Source: Rhodobacter calidifons (GTDB lineage Bacteria > Pseudomonadota > Alphaproteobacteria > Rhodobacterales > Rhodobacteraceae). From it: a DNA stretch of 58,506 nucleotides. Of this stretch, positions 1 through 8,527 are shown one piece after another. The notes under the pieces are model-generated. The model saw nothing but the letters and a program-made list of their open reading frames with translations, was not told where the DNA came from and ran no database searches. Made by a program: the position numbers and the translations under genes. The first letter of the stretch is position 1; each line of letters starts with the position of its first letter. The stretch is from assembly GCF_011174775.1 (NCBI RefSeq), contig NZ_JAANHS010000016.1, positions 1 to 58,506 on the forward strand, in the 5' to 3' direction.

Positions 1-79
1 CCTACAGCTTGTGCTTCGACACCACGAGTTTGGCACATCGCAATGCCGTCAGGGGAGAGCGGCATCCACCCCATCTCCG
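1..79. repeat. 79-bp terminal inverted repeat, left copy
   Basis: The first 79 bases are the exact reverse complement of the last 79 bases (58428-58506); identity stops at base 80. A perfect inverted repeat at both extreme ends suggests that the window is a full contig whose ends lie in copies of one multicopy element. Read outward on the minus strand, an open frame ends in LRCAKLVVSKHKL, which could be a piece of a transposase, but I do not recognise the family. Confidence 0.9.
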
Positions 80-142
80 GCGTCGCCGCATTGGCAATCC
101 GCCGCCCGCCGCTATCATCCCCCTGTCCCGACGGAAGGCGCC

Positions 143-1141
143 ATGACCCGACCCCCGCTTCTGATCCCGCGCCCCGAGGGGCTCTACTGCCCCGGCGGCG
201 ATTTCTTCATCGACCCGACGCGCCCCGTCGCCCGCGCGCTGATCACCCATGGCCATTCCGACCATGCCCGCCCCGGCCATGGCGCGGTCATGGCCACGGC
301 ACAGACGCTGGACATCATGGCGATCCGCTACGGCGAGGACTTCACCCGCAGCCGTCAGGTGCCGGAAGGCCCGACCCGCATCGGCGAGGTCACGGTCAGC
401 TTCCATACGGCGGGCCATGTGCTCGGCTCGGCCCAGATCGCGGTGGAAGGCCAGGGGACGCGCATCGTCGTCTCGGGCGACTACGCCCGCGTGCCGACCC
501 CGACCTGCGCGCCCTTCGAACCAGTCCCATGCGACATCTTCGTCACCGAGGCGACCTTCGCCCTGCCGGTGTTCCGCCACCCGCCGCCGCAGGCAGAGAT
601 CGCCCGGCTGCTGGCCAGCGTCACGGCCTATCCCGACCGTGCGCATCTGATCGGCGCCTATGCGCTGGGCAAGGCGCAGCGGCTGATCGCGGCGATCCGC
701 GCGGCGGGGTGGGATGCGCCGATCCATATCCACGGCGCGCTGCAACGGCTGTGCGATTACCACGTCGCGCAGGGCATCGACCTGGGCGACCTGCGCCCGG
801 CGACCGAGGGCCGCAAGGCCGATTTCGCCGGTTCCATCGTCATCGCGCCCCCCTCGGCCTTCGCCGCCACCTGGGCACAGCGCTTTCCCGATCCGGTCAT
901 CGCCTTCGCCTCGGGCTGGATGCAGGTCCGCGCCCGTGCCCGCCAACGCGGCGTCGAACTGCCGCTGGTCATCTCTGACCACATCGACTGGCCGAACCTG
1001 ACCGCCACCATCACCGAACTGGACCCCGCCGAGGTCTGGATCACCCATGGCCGCGAGGACGCGCTGCTGCGCTGGTGCGAACTGACCCGGCGGCAGGCGC
1101 GGCCCCTGCACCTTGTCGGCTACGAGGACGAGGCGGAATGA
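143..1141 (+). CDS. Ligase-associated DNA exonuclease (metallo-beta-lactamase fold)
   Basis: Predicted DNA-processing nuclease of the metallo-beta-lactamase/beta-CASP type that accompanies bacterial ATP-dependent DNA ligases. The metal motif T-H36-G-H38-S-D40-H41 is intact near the N-terminus, and later histidines follow in HTAGHVLGS and SDHID. The frame is open upstream to base 11, but the start at 143 gives the family-typical beginning MTRPPLL and a protein of 332 residues. Its stop overlaps the ligase start by four bases (ATGA), so the two are translationally coupled. In other genomes this pair travels with a DEXH helicase and the phosphoesterase PdeM; neither is present here, but the window begins just upstream. 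Confidence 0.93.
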   Translation: MTRPPLLIPRPEGLYCPGGDFFIDPTRPVARALITHGHSDHARPGHGAVMATAQTLDIMAIRYGEDFTRSRQVPEGPTRIGEVTVSFHTAGHVLGSAQIAVEGQGTRIVVSGDYARVPTPTCAPFEPVPCDIFVTEATFALPVFRHPPPQAEIARLLASVTAYPDRAHLIGAYALGKAQRLIAAIRAAGWDAPIHIHGALQRLCDYHVAQGIDLGDLRPATEGRKADFAGSIVIAPPSAFAATWAQRFPDPVIAFASGWMQVRARARQRGVELPLVISDHIDWPNLTATITELDPAEVWITHGREDALLRWCELTRRQARPLHLVGYEDEAE

Positions 1142-2721
1142 GCCTCGCCGCCTTCGCCACGCTTCTGGAGCGGCTGGCCTTCACCCCGCAGCGGCTGGGC
1201 AAGGAACGCCTTCTCGCCGCCGCCTTCGCGGGCCAGCCCGATCCCGAACGCGGGTTGATGCTGGCCGCCCTGACCGGCGACCTGAAGCTGCGCCAGGTCA
1301 CGCCCGGCCTTCTGCGCGGGCTGGCCGAGGCGCGGGTCGATCCGGTGCTCTTTGCCGCCAGCTACGATTTCGTCGGCGACCTGGCCGAGACGATCGCCCT
1401 GATCTGGCCCGAAGGCGCACGGTCCGACCCGCCGCTGTCCGAAGTTGTCCAAGAACTTTCCACCACCCCGAAGGCCCGCCTTCCCGCCCTGATCGCCGCC
1501 CGGCTCGACGCTCTCGGCGGCTCGGAACGCTACGCCTACCTCAAGCTGGCCACCGGAGCCCTGCGGGTCGGCGTCTCGGCCCGCCTCGCCCGCGCGGCCT
1601 TCGCCGGCTGGGCCGGGCTGCCCCTGACCGAGGTCGAGGAGATCTGGCACGCCCTCTCGCCCCCCTACCATGAGCTTTTCGCCTGGGCGGCGGGCGCCCC
1701 GCGCCCCGAGGCCGCCGCCCGCGCGCCGTTCCGCCCGGTGATGCTGTCCACCGCGACCGATCTTGACCAGCTGGCGGCGCTGGACCCCGCCGATTTCGCG
1801 GCGGAATGGAAATGGGACGGCATCCGCGTGCAGGCCGTCAGCGACGGCGGCACGCGGCGGCTCTATTCCCGCACCGGCGAGGACATCAGCGCCGCCTTTC
1901 CCGATGTGGTCGAACGCATGACCTTCGAGGGCGTGCTGGACGGCGAACTGCTGGTGCGGCGCGGGGACGAGGTGGCCCCTTTCGGCGACCTCCAGCAGCG
2001 GCTGAACCGCAAGACCGTGACGCCCGCGCTGCTGCGGTCGCATCCGGCGGGGCTGCGGCTTTACGACGTGCTGTTCTGGCAGGGCAGGGACCAGCGCGAC
2101 CGGCCCTGGCAGGACCGCCGCGCCGTGCTGGCCGATGCCGTGGCCGGACTCGACCCGAGGATCGACCTGTCCCCGGAACTGGCCTTCGCCGGCTGGGACG
2201 ACCTGGCCGCGCTGCGCGCCGCCCCGCCCTCGGCGGTGATCGAGGGGGTGATGATCAAGCGCCGCGACAGCCCCTATCTGGCGGGCCGGGTGCGCGGCCA
2301 CTGGTTCAAGTGGAAGCGCGATCCCTACCTGATCGACGCGGTGCTGATGTATGCCCAGCGCGGCCATGGCAAGCGGTCGGGCTACTATTCCGACTTCACC
2401 TTCGGCGTCTGGAACGGGGATGAACTGGTGCCGGTGGGCAAGGCCTATTTCGGCTTCACCGATGCCGAACTGAAGGATCTGGACCGTTTCGTGCGCAACA
2501 ACACGGTGGACCGCTTCGGCTCGGTCCGTTCCGTGGCCCGGACCCGGGTGGTCGAGGTCGCCTTCGAGGGGCTGAACCGTTCCTCCCGGCACAAGTCCGG
2601 CGTGGCCATGCGCTTTCCCCGCATCAACCGCATCCGCGACGACAAGCCCGCTGCCGAGGCCGACGATCTGGCCACGCTTCAGGCCCTGCTGGACAGGAAC
2701 CCGGCGGGCAGCACGAAGTGA
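1138..2721 (+). CDS. ATP-dependent DNA ligase, cisplatin damage response type
   Basis: Joins DNA nicks using ATP and probably acts in damage repair with the upstream exonuclease. It has 527 residues in the order N-terminal ligase domain (about 1-190), adenylation domain with motif I K225-W-D-G-I-R230, motif V region IEGVMIKRRDSPY, WFKWKRDPY, and an OB-fold C-terminus. K225 is the expected AMP-accepting lysine. The start at 1138 overlaps the exonuclease stop. No primase or Ku genes are adjacent, so this is not a LigD end-joining locus. The C-terminus ends in a short tail after the OB domain. Confidence 0.93.
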   Translation: MSLAAFATLLERLAFTPQRLGKERLLAAAFAGQPDPERGLMLAALTGDLKLRQVTPGLLRGLAEARVDPVLFAASYDFVGDLAETIALIWPEGARSDPPLSEVVQELSTTPKARLPALIAARLDALGGSERYAYLKLATGALRVGVSARLARAAFAGWAGLPLTEVEEIWHALSPPYHELFAWAAGAPRPEAAARAPFRPVMLSTATDLDQLAALDPADFAAEWKWDGIRVQAVSDGGTRRLYSRTGEDISAAFPDVVERMTFEGVLDGELLVRRGDEVAPFGDLQQRLNRKTVTPALLRSHPAGLRLYDVLFWQGRDQRDRPWQDRRAVLADAVAGLDPRIDLSPELAFAGWDDLAALRAAPPSAVIEGVMIKRRDSPYLAGRVRGHWFKWKRDPYLIDAVLMYAQRGHGKRSGYYSDFTFGVWNGDELVPVGKAYFGFTDAELKDLDRFVRNNTVDRFGSVRSVARTRVVEVAFEGLNRSSRHKSGVAMRFPRINRIRDDKPAAEADDLATLQALLDRNPAGSTK

Positions 2722-2769
2722 AGACAGGCGCGGGATCGGAACCGGCGGTCGGCCCGGCCGGCGTGGCCG

Positions 2770-3666
2770 TCATCCCGTCGCGCCCGGCCCGGCCTGCGGC
2801 GTGCTCACATGCCGCGCCGCCGCCCGCGATGCCGCCCCGGCCGCGGCGCGCCGGCTCTCGCCCCGCACCAGGCCTGCCGCCAGCGTGCCGATGAAGGCAT
2901 CGCCCGCGCCGTGCGAGGACACCACCTGCACCGGCTCGGCCGGCAGGGCGAATGCCGTCCCCGGCTCTGCCGCCGCAAGGCCATGGGCGCCGGCGGTGAC
3001 GATCACGGCGCGAAAGCGCGCGGCCAGGCGGCGGGCGGCGGCGGCGGCGCTGTCCAGCGAGGCCACCTGGCCTGCCCCCATCATCTCGGCCTCGACGGCG
3101 TTGACCACCAGCAGGTCCACCAGCCCGGCCAGTTGCGGCGGCAGGTCCCGCGCCGGGGCCGCGTTCAGCAGGCAGCGGATCCCCCGCGCCCGGGCCGCGT
3201 GCGCCGCCGCCAGGTTCAGCGTCTCGGGGATCTCGTTCTGCAACACCAGAAGCCCCACGTCCTGCCACAGCTCCGGCGCCGCCAGCGCGGCGGGATCGGC
3301 CAGAAGATTCGCCCCGGAGACGATGGTCGCGGCATAGTCGCCCTGCGCATCCAGGATCGCCACGCTCATCCCCGAGCCCGCTCCGGGCAGGGTCGCCACG
3401 AACCGGTCGTCCACGCCGCCCGCCCGCAGCCCCGCGCGCAGGAAGGCGCCGAAACCGTCGTCGCCCACCGCGCCGAACATCCGGCAGGGCACCCCGGCCC
3501 GCACGGCCGCCACCGCCTGATTGCCGCCCTTGCCGCCGAACCGGGGATACCAGCGCCGGCCGATGGCGGTCTCGTCGCGGCGGGGCAGGTGGTCGGCCTC
3601 GACGATGATGTCATGGTGCAGGCTGCCGACGACAAGGACGGTGGCCGGGACTTTGGCTTCGGTCAC
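2770..3666 (-). CDS. PfkB-family carbohydrate kinase (ribokinase-like)
   Basis: Predicted ATP-dependent sugar or nucleoside kinase of 298 residues. The N-terminal PfkB signature GGKGGNQAVAA and the C-terminal GAGDAF motif, with its catalytic aspartate, are both present. It ends 49 bases from the ligase stop on the opposite strand and is divergent from the amidohydrolase at 3781. It is only distantly similar to the second ribokinase at 20313, so this is not a recent duplication. The substrate could be ribose or another sugar; the sequence alone does not decide. The C-terminus is Ala/Arg-rich and somewhat long. Confidence 0.88.
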   Translation of the reverse strand: MTEAKVPATVLVVGSLHHDIIVEADHLPRRDETAIGRRWYPRFGGKGGNQAVAAVRAGVPCRMFGAVGDDGFGAFLRAGLRAGGVDDRFVATLPGAGSGMSVAILDAQGDYAATIVSGANLLADPAALAAPELWQDVGLLVLQNEIPETLNLAAAHAARARGIRCLLNAAPARDLPPQLAGLVDLLVVNAVEAEMMGAGQVASLDSAAAAARRLAARFRAVIVTAGAHGLAAAEPGTAFALPAEPVQVVSSHGAGDAFIGTLAAGLVRGESRRAAAGAASRAAARHVSTPQAGPGATG

Positions 3667-3780
3667 GGGGGACTCCTTCGCTTTCGCCGCAGGTTACGGC
3701 GCCCGCAGCCTTGCGCAAGCTGTTGCCCGCAGCGGCTGCCGGTGTAGCATCCGGCCAGGCGACCCTGGCACGAGGCCCCC

Positions 3781-4626
3781 ATGCCCGACTTTCCGATCAT
3801 CGACAGCCACCTGCACCTGTGGGATCCCCGGCGGCTGGACTATCCCTGGCTGGCCGGCCTGCCGCTGGACCGGCCCTTCCTTCCGGCGGATTTCCGCGCC
3901 GCCAGCGCCGGGGTGGACATCGAGGCGCTGGTCTTTCTGGAATGCGCCGCCGCGCCGCATCTGACCTTCGCCGAGGCGCAGGCCGTCCTCGGCTGGGCGG
4001 AAGAAGAGCCCCGCATCGCCGCCATGGTCTGCAACGCCGCGCTGGAGCGGGGCGACGCGGTGCGCGGCGATCTGGAGCGGCTGGCGGCGACCGAGAAGGT
4101 CCGCGGCATCCGCCGCATCTATCAGGACGAGCCCGACCCGGACTTCTGCCTGCGGCCCGATTTCGTGGCCGGGGTCCGTGCCCTGTCCGATTACGGCCTG
4201 TCCTTCGACCTCTGCCTGAAACATCCCCAGCTGCCCGCGACCATCGGCCTTGTCGATGCCTGCCCCGACGTGCCGATGGTGCTGGACCACATCGCCAAGC
4301 CCGGCATCGCGGCGGGGCTGATGCAGCCCTGGGCCGACCAGCTGCGCGATCTGGCCCGGCGCGAGAATCTGGTCTGCAAGCTGTCCGGCGTGGCCACCGA
4401 AGCGGCAGAGGACTGGACGCCCGCGACGCTGCGCCCCTACATCGATGTGGCGCTGGAGGCCTTCGGGCCATCGCGGATGATGTTCGGCGGCGACTGGCCG
4501 GTGTCCACCTTGCGGCTCGGCTATCGCGACTGGGTGGCGCTGGTGGACGAAGTGACCGCCGATCTGTCCGATACCGAAAGGCGGCAGATCTTCCGCGACA
4601 CGGCGAGGGCCTTCTACCGGCTCTAG
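3781..4626 (+). CDS. Amidohydrolase family protein, lactonase-like
   Basis: A TIM-barrel metal hydrolase of 281 residues, of the amidohydrolase-2 group that includes L-fuconolactonase and 2-pyrone-4,6-dicarboxylate lactonase. The N-terminal metal motif D8-S-H10-L-H12-L is present, then HPQLPA and VLDHIAKPG in mid-protein, and FGGDWPVS carries the late catalytic aspartate. ATG at 3781 begins MPDFPIIDSHLHLWD as expected. If it serves the sugar block that starts at 6216, it would hydrolyse the lactone made by the aldo/keto reductase at 9538. That link is inference, since the oxygenase gene at 4866 lies between. Confidence 0.85.
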   Translation: MPDFPIIDSHLHLWDPRRLDYPWLAGLPLDRPFLPADFRAASAGVDIEALVFLECAAAPHLTFAEAQAVLGWAEEEPRIAAMVCNAALERGDAVRGDLERLAATEKVRGIRRIYQDEPDPDFCLRPDFVAGVRALSDYGLSFDLCLKHPQLPATIGLVDACPDVPMVLDHIAKPGIAAGLMQPWADQLRDLARRENLVCKLSGVATEAAEDWTPATLRPYIDVALEAFGPSRMMFGGDWPVSTLRLGYRDWVALVDEVTADLSDTERRQIFRDTARAFYRL

Positions 4627-4865
4627 TGTTCCGCATCTAACACAAGCTTCCGCCTTGAGTGACGAAGGGCAGCAATGCGGGACAAAGCTGCCATCCGACG
4701 CCGTGCGACGTCTTCGAATGCTGGCGCGAAAGCTATCGCTGACAATTCGAGCGGACGTCAATTGCCCTCATTAAGCTATTTATGAAGAATATCCGTCGTC
4801 GCGAAAACGCCAATACGCCGCGGCGCACCGGCTTTCAAACGCGCTGGTCTGCATCAAGGTGATGT

Positions 4866-6023
4866 TCAGGATGCAGTTTGAGTGCTCGCGCGGTATTCCG
4901 ATCCCTTGTCCCCAATGTAGCGTGCGTTCTCCTCGCGCAGACGTGCCGCCGCGTCGTCATAGAGGAACGGAAGGAAGGCAAAGCGCCTGCCCTTTGTGAC
5001 AGTGCTCACTTTATGAAGAAGCGAACATGAAAACACCACCGCACCGCCGGGCGGAGCCTTGAAACTGCGCGGTCCATATTCCGGAAAACTGACTTCGCCA
5101 CCCTCGAAGTCGTCATTGAGGTTCACCGATACCGCAAACCGTCGATGCACTGTGCCCTTTGTGGTGTTGTCCCGGTGTGCTGAGAAATGCCCCCCATCCT
5201 CGGCGGCATAGCAAGAGACGATGTATCGCTCCATCCGCGTCACCTTGAATTGGTAAACCTTCTTGATCTCCGGTACAACACGGCGCACGAAACGCGCTTG
5301 CAGGGCAGAAATCAGGTCCTTGTCCTCGATGTTGTAGTCCTTGCGCCGTTTGAAGCCTGGGTCCGTTATGCCAATGGTCCTGCCGTCGACCTCGCGCATA
5401 AAGCCGCTCTCCTCGCCGCCTTGTGCTTCGTAAAGGCCGATCAGATGACGGCACAGCTCGGGCTCAAAGACCCGCGGCAGGAACAGGATCGGCGCCATGA
5501 TCTCAACCCCGGCGTAGCGCTCCGGTGGAGGCAGATCGTCGATCACAGCCATGACAGCTGCAATATCGCCTCTGTCCTCCCGAAACGGAATCGCAGCAAT
5601 GACCCGCATTGTAGGGTCAATGACCACCCATTGCCGTGCAAACGCTACGTGTCCGCCAACCGGCTGCGCATCCGCCGCCACGACACCATAAAGGCGCGAT
5701 GCAACAAGGTCGAAGTCCCAGAAATGACGATAGCCGGGAATTCGGTTCTGAACGCGGTTGGCGGCCTCGTCGCCAGGGTCCACGCTCACGCCAAAAAAGC
5801 AGGCCTGAACGTCGTTAAATACATCAGGCCGCGCATATGCAGCGTTAAGTGCGGCCTGCGCATGGCCATCAGCCGCGCTGCCGAAGAAGCAAAGCACGAG
5901 ATACCGCCCCGCAGCTGAATCGAAAGCGTAGCGTGGATTGCTGACGCTGCGTTGAATGAAGGAAGGAGCGGGGTCGCCCGGCGTGATCAGGGTTGGACTG
6001 TCGGTCTGCAATGGTGACGCCAT
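4866..6023 (-). CDS. Redoxin-like domain fused to 2-oxoglutarate/Fe(II) dioxygenase
   Basis: A two-domain protein of 385 residues. Residues about 12-165 look like an AhpC/TSA redoxin fold but lack a recognisable peroxidatic cysteine motif. Residues about 175-365 form a prolyl-4-hydroxylase-like dioxygenase with iron ligands H283-R-D285 and H337 and an arginine at 346-347 for 2-oxoglutarate. I chose the start at 6023 because GGAAAGG lies eight bases upstream; an in-frame start at 6074 lacks a good ribosome site. GC content is visibly lower than in the flanking genes, and the gene stands alone between weakly coding gaps, which suggests acquisition. The substrate is unknown. Confidence 0.82.
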   Translation of the reverse strand: MASPLQTDSPTLITPGDPAPSFIQRSVSNPRYAFDSAAGRYLVLCFFGSAADGHAQAALNAAYARPDVFNDVQACFFGVSVDPGDEAANRVQNRIPGYRHFWDFDLVASRLYGVVAADAQPVGGHVAFARQWVVIDPTMRVIAAIPFREDRGDIAAVMAVIDDLPPPERYAGVEIMAPILFLPRVFEPELCRHLIGLYEAQGGEESGFMREVDGRTIGITDPGFKRRKDYNIEDKDLISALQARFVRRVVPEIKKVYQFKVTRMERYIVSCYAAEDGGHFSAHRDNTTKGTVHRRFAVSVNLNDDFEGGEVSFPEYGPRSFKAPPGGAVVFSCSLLHKVSTVTKGRRFAFLPFLYDDAAARLREENARYIGDKGSEYRASTQTAS

Positions 6024-6215
6024 GTCTTGGCCCTTTCCGTCTGGGTTTTCGCCTTCAATTCTCAACAAGAACACGTATGCAAGTCAATCTGTTGCCCGCC
6101 TCTGCCAAGAGTCTGCAAAGGCAAGCACCTGCAGGTCCAGTCAGACCCAAATGAGAGTCCGTTTCGGGCTCCAAGCAGTCATTGGGCATCTTGTGCCAGG
6201 TGACGAACACTTGCC

Positions 6216-7727
6216 TCACATCACCGCGCCGATCTGCCATGGCACGAACTCGGCCCCGCCAAAGCCCAGCTCTTCCGACAGCGTGCGCGCGCCCGAGGCG
6301 ACGGCGATGATCTTCTCCAGGATCTCCTCGCCCTTGGCCTCGATGCTGGTGCCCTCGAGGATGTCGCCGCAGTTGATGTCCATGTCCTCCTTCATGCGGG
6401 CATACATCTCGGTGTTGGTGGCCAGCTTGATGCAGGGGCTGGGCTTGTAGCCCGAGACGGAGCCGCGCCCGGTGGTGAAGACGATCAGCGTGGCGCCGCT
6501 GGCGATCTGGCCGGTCACGCTGCACGGATCATAGCCGGGGCTGTCCATATAGACGAAACCGGGCGTGGTGATCGGTTCGGCGAACCTGTACACCCCGCTC
6601 AGGGGGGCCGTGCCGCCCTTGGCCACCGCGCCCAGCGATTTTTCCAGGATCGTCGTCAGCCCGCCGCGCTTGTTGCCGGGCGAGGGGTTGTTGTCCATCT
6701 CGCCGCCGTTGACGGCTGTGTAGTTCTCCCACCAGCGGATGCGCTCCAGCAGGCGCTCGCCGACTTCCGGGCTGACGGCGCGGCGGGTCAGCAGGTGTTC
6801 GGCGCCGTAGATTTCCGGCGTCTCGGACAGGATCGTGGTGCCGCCCATCCTGACCAGCAGGTCGCTGGCGTGCCCCAGAGCCGGGTTCGCGGTGATCCCG
6901 CTGTATCCGTCCGATCCGCCGCATTGCAGCCCGACGATCAGCTTCGACACCGGCGCGGCAACGCGCGTGACCTTCGAGGCGACCTCTGCCATCTCGCGCA
7001 GCACGCCCAGCGCCCGGTCGATGGTGGCGCGCGTGCCGCCCTCGCCCTGGATCGTCATGTAGCGGAAATTGCCGTCAGGCCGCAGCCGGCCCTGACCCAC
7101 CAGGTCCGGCACCTGCATCACCTCGCAGCCCAGACCCACCAGCAGGATGCCGCCGAAATTCGCGTTCCGCGCATAGCCCTTCAGCGTGCGCATCAGCGTG
7201 TCGTAACCCTCGTTCACCCCCGACATGCCGCAGCCGGTGTTGTGGACGATGGGCACGAAACCGTCGATGTTCGGCATGGACGACAGCACGGGGTCCTTCT
7301 CGGCCGCCTCGGCGATGAAGCGCGCGACGGACCCCGAGCAGTTCACGCTGGTCAGGATGCCAAGGTAGTTGCGCGTCCCCACCTGCCCGTCCGCGCGGGG
7401 ATAGCCCAGGAACTCGCGCGGCGGCAGCGGGGACAGGGGGCGGACCTCGGCGCCGATGGCATAGTCGGTCGAATGCGGCCCCATGCCCAGATTGTGGCTG
7501 TGGATGTGCCCGCCCGCCGGGATGTCCTCGGTCGCCTGGCCGATGGCCTGGCCATAGCGCAGCACCGTCTCGCCCCTGGCAATCGCGCGGGCGGCGATCT
7601 TGTGGCCGCGTGGGACAGGGCCGGGCAGGGGGACGTCCAGCCCCGCCACCGCGGCGCCCTTGGGCAGGTCGGCCAGCGCGATCACCAGGTTGTCCCGCCC
7701 GTGCAACCGTATTACGGCATCCGCCAT
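6216..7727 (-). CDS. UxaA-family sugar-acid dehydratase (altronate dehydratase-like)
   Basis: A dehydratase of 503 residues from the UxaA/GarD family, whose members convert altronate, galactarate or related sugar acids to 2-keto-3-deoxy acids. The N-terminal SAF-type domain (about 1-90) contains GGHIHSHNLG. The large catalytic domain shows NCSGS, HNTGCGM, LGCE and QCGGSDGYSG, which are conserved in the family. It has the full single-chain length. It is divergent from the GntR regulator at 7796, and the shared operator lies about 56 bases from its start, so it probably belongs to that regulon. The exact sugar acid is not determined. Confidence 0.9.
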   Translation of the reverse strand: MADAVIRLHGRDNLVIALADLPKGAAVAGLDVPLPGPVPRGHKIAARAIARGETVLRYGQAIGQATEDIPAGGHIHSHNLGMGPHSTDYAIGAEVRPLSPLPPREFLGYPRADGQVGTRNYLGILTSVNCSGSVARFIAEAAEKDPVLSSMPNIDGFVPIVHNTGCGMSGVNEGYDTLMRTLKGYARNANFGGILLVGLGCEVMQVPDLVGQGRLRPDGNFRYMTIQGEGGTRATIDRALGVLREMAEVASKVTRVAAPVSKLIVGLQCGGSDGYSGITANPALGHASDLLVRMGGTTILSETPEIYGAEHLLTRRAVSPEVGERLLERIRWWENYTAVNGGEMDNNPSPGNKRGGLTTILEKSLGAVAKGGTAPLSGVYRFAEPITTPGFVYMDSPGYDPCSVTGQIASGATLIVFTTGRGSVSGYKPSPCIKLATNTEMYARMKEDMDINCGDILEGTSIEAKGEEILEKIIAVASGARTLSEELGFGGAEFVPWQIGAVM

Positions 7728-7761
7728 CGCCTTCCCCCTTCACCCGCGGGGGCCAGGCCGC

Positions 7762-7798
7762 TTGACAGCCCGACCACCCGGTCTAACATGTTAGCATG
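7762..7798 (+). promoter_or_regulatory. Promoter with GntR-type palindromic operator, copy 1
   Basis: TTGACA (7762-7767), a 16-base spacer and TAACAT (7784-7789) form a good sigma-70-like promoter for the GntR gene. A perfect 12-base palindrome, CTAACATGTTAG (7783-7794), covers the -10 element and continues into CATG, overlapping the start codon at 7796. The 16-base word CTAACATGTTAGCATG recurs with small changes at 10577 and 18705. Binding there would block transcription of the regulator and perhaps of the divergent dehydratase. The assignment to the adjacent GntR protein is inference. Confidence 0.72.
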
Positions 7799-8527
7799 CT
7801 ACCAGCGCCCGCAACCGGATCACAAGACCAGAATGGCCCGGCCCGGCTGGAGCCGCTGGACCGCTTTCAGGGCTCGCTCGGCCAGCGGGTCTACCAAAGC
7901 CTGAAGCAGGCGATCCTTACGCTGGAGTTCCGCCCCGGCGACAGCATCCGCAAGCCCGAGATCTGCGACCGTCTCGGCGTCTCGCGCAGCCCGGTGGCCG
8001 ATGCGGTGGCGCGGCTGGCGGCGGACGGGCTCGTGGATGTGATCCCCCAGGCCGGCACCTTCGTCACCCGCCTGTCGATGACCGACATCCGCGAAGGCGC
8101 CTTCATCCGCGAGGCGATCGAGGTTGCCGCCGCCGAACGGGTCGCCGCGCAGATCACCGAGGACCAGCTGCGCGACCTGCGCCGCAACCTGCGCCTGCAA
8201 GAGGCGCTGGTGTCCGAGGGCGACCGGCGCGGCTTCATGGCGCTCGACGCGCAGATGCACGAGATGATGCTGTCCTTCACCGGCTTTCCGCGCCTTGCCC
8301 AGGTGGCGCAGACCGCCTGGCTGTCGGTGGATCGCGCGCGCCAGCTGATCCTGCCGGTCGAAGGGCGGTTGCAGGCCACGCTGGAGGAACACCGCGCCAT
8401 CCTCGCCGCCTTCGAGGCGCGCGACCCCCAGGCGGCCCGGCAGGCGCTGCAACACCATCTGCGCCAGCTGCTTACCTATCTCGCGCCGCTGGAACGCGCC
8501 CATCCCGAACTGTTCGCAGCCCCATGA
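7796..8527 (+). CDS. GntR-family transcriptional regulator (FCD subgroup)
   Basis: A DNA-binding regulator of 243 residues. The winged helix-turn-helix lies at about residues 27-95, with LGVSRSPVADAVARLAADG as recognition helix region, followed by an FCD ligand-binding domain whose D..H residues appear in ALDAQMHEMM and LEEHRAIL. The start at 7796 falls only seven bases after the predicted -10, so the mRNA may be leaderless; no later in-frame start is obvious before the DNA-binding domain. It overlaps the next gene by four bases. It probably represses the sugar genes through the CTRACATGYTAGYATG sites. Confidence 0.92.
   Translation: MLPAPATGSQDQNGPARLEPLDRFQGSLGQRVYQSLKQAILTLEFRPGDSIRKPEICDRLGVSRSPVADAVARLAADGLVDVIPQAGTFVTRLSMTDIREGAFIREAIEVAAAERVAAQITEDQLRDLRRNLRLQEALVSEGDRRGFMALDAQMHEMMLSFTGFPRLAQVAQTAWLSVDRARQLILPVEGRLQATLEEHRAILAAFEARDPQAARQALQHHLRQLLTYLAPLERAHPELFAAP

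Noticed and set aside
4627-4865. Possible small gene in the gap after the amidohydrolase
   Set aside because: Lower-GC sequence with no start, ribosome site or recognisable product on either strand; it may be a degraded remnant but nothing supports a call.
6024-6215. Possible small gene between the oxygenase and the UxaA-family gene
   Set aside because: Open frames here run into the antisense of the flanking genes and lack ribosome sites; I see only a lower-GC non-coding gap.
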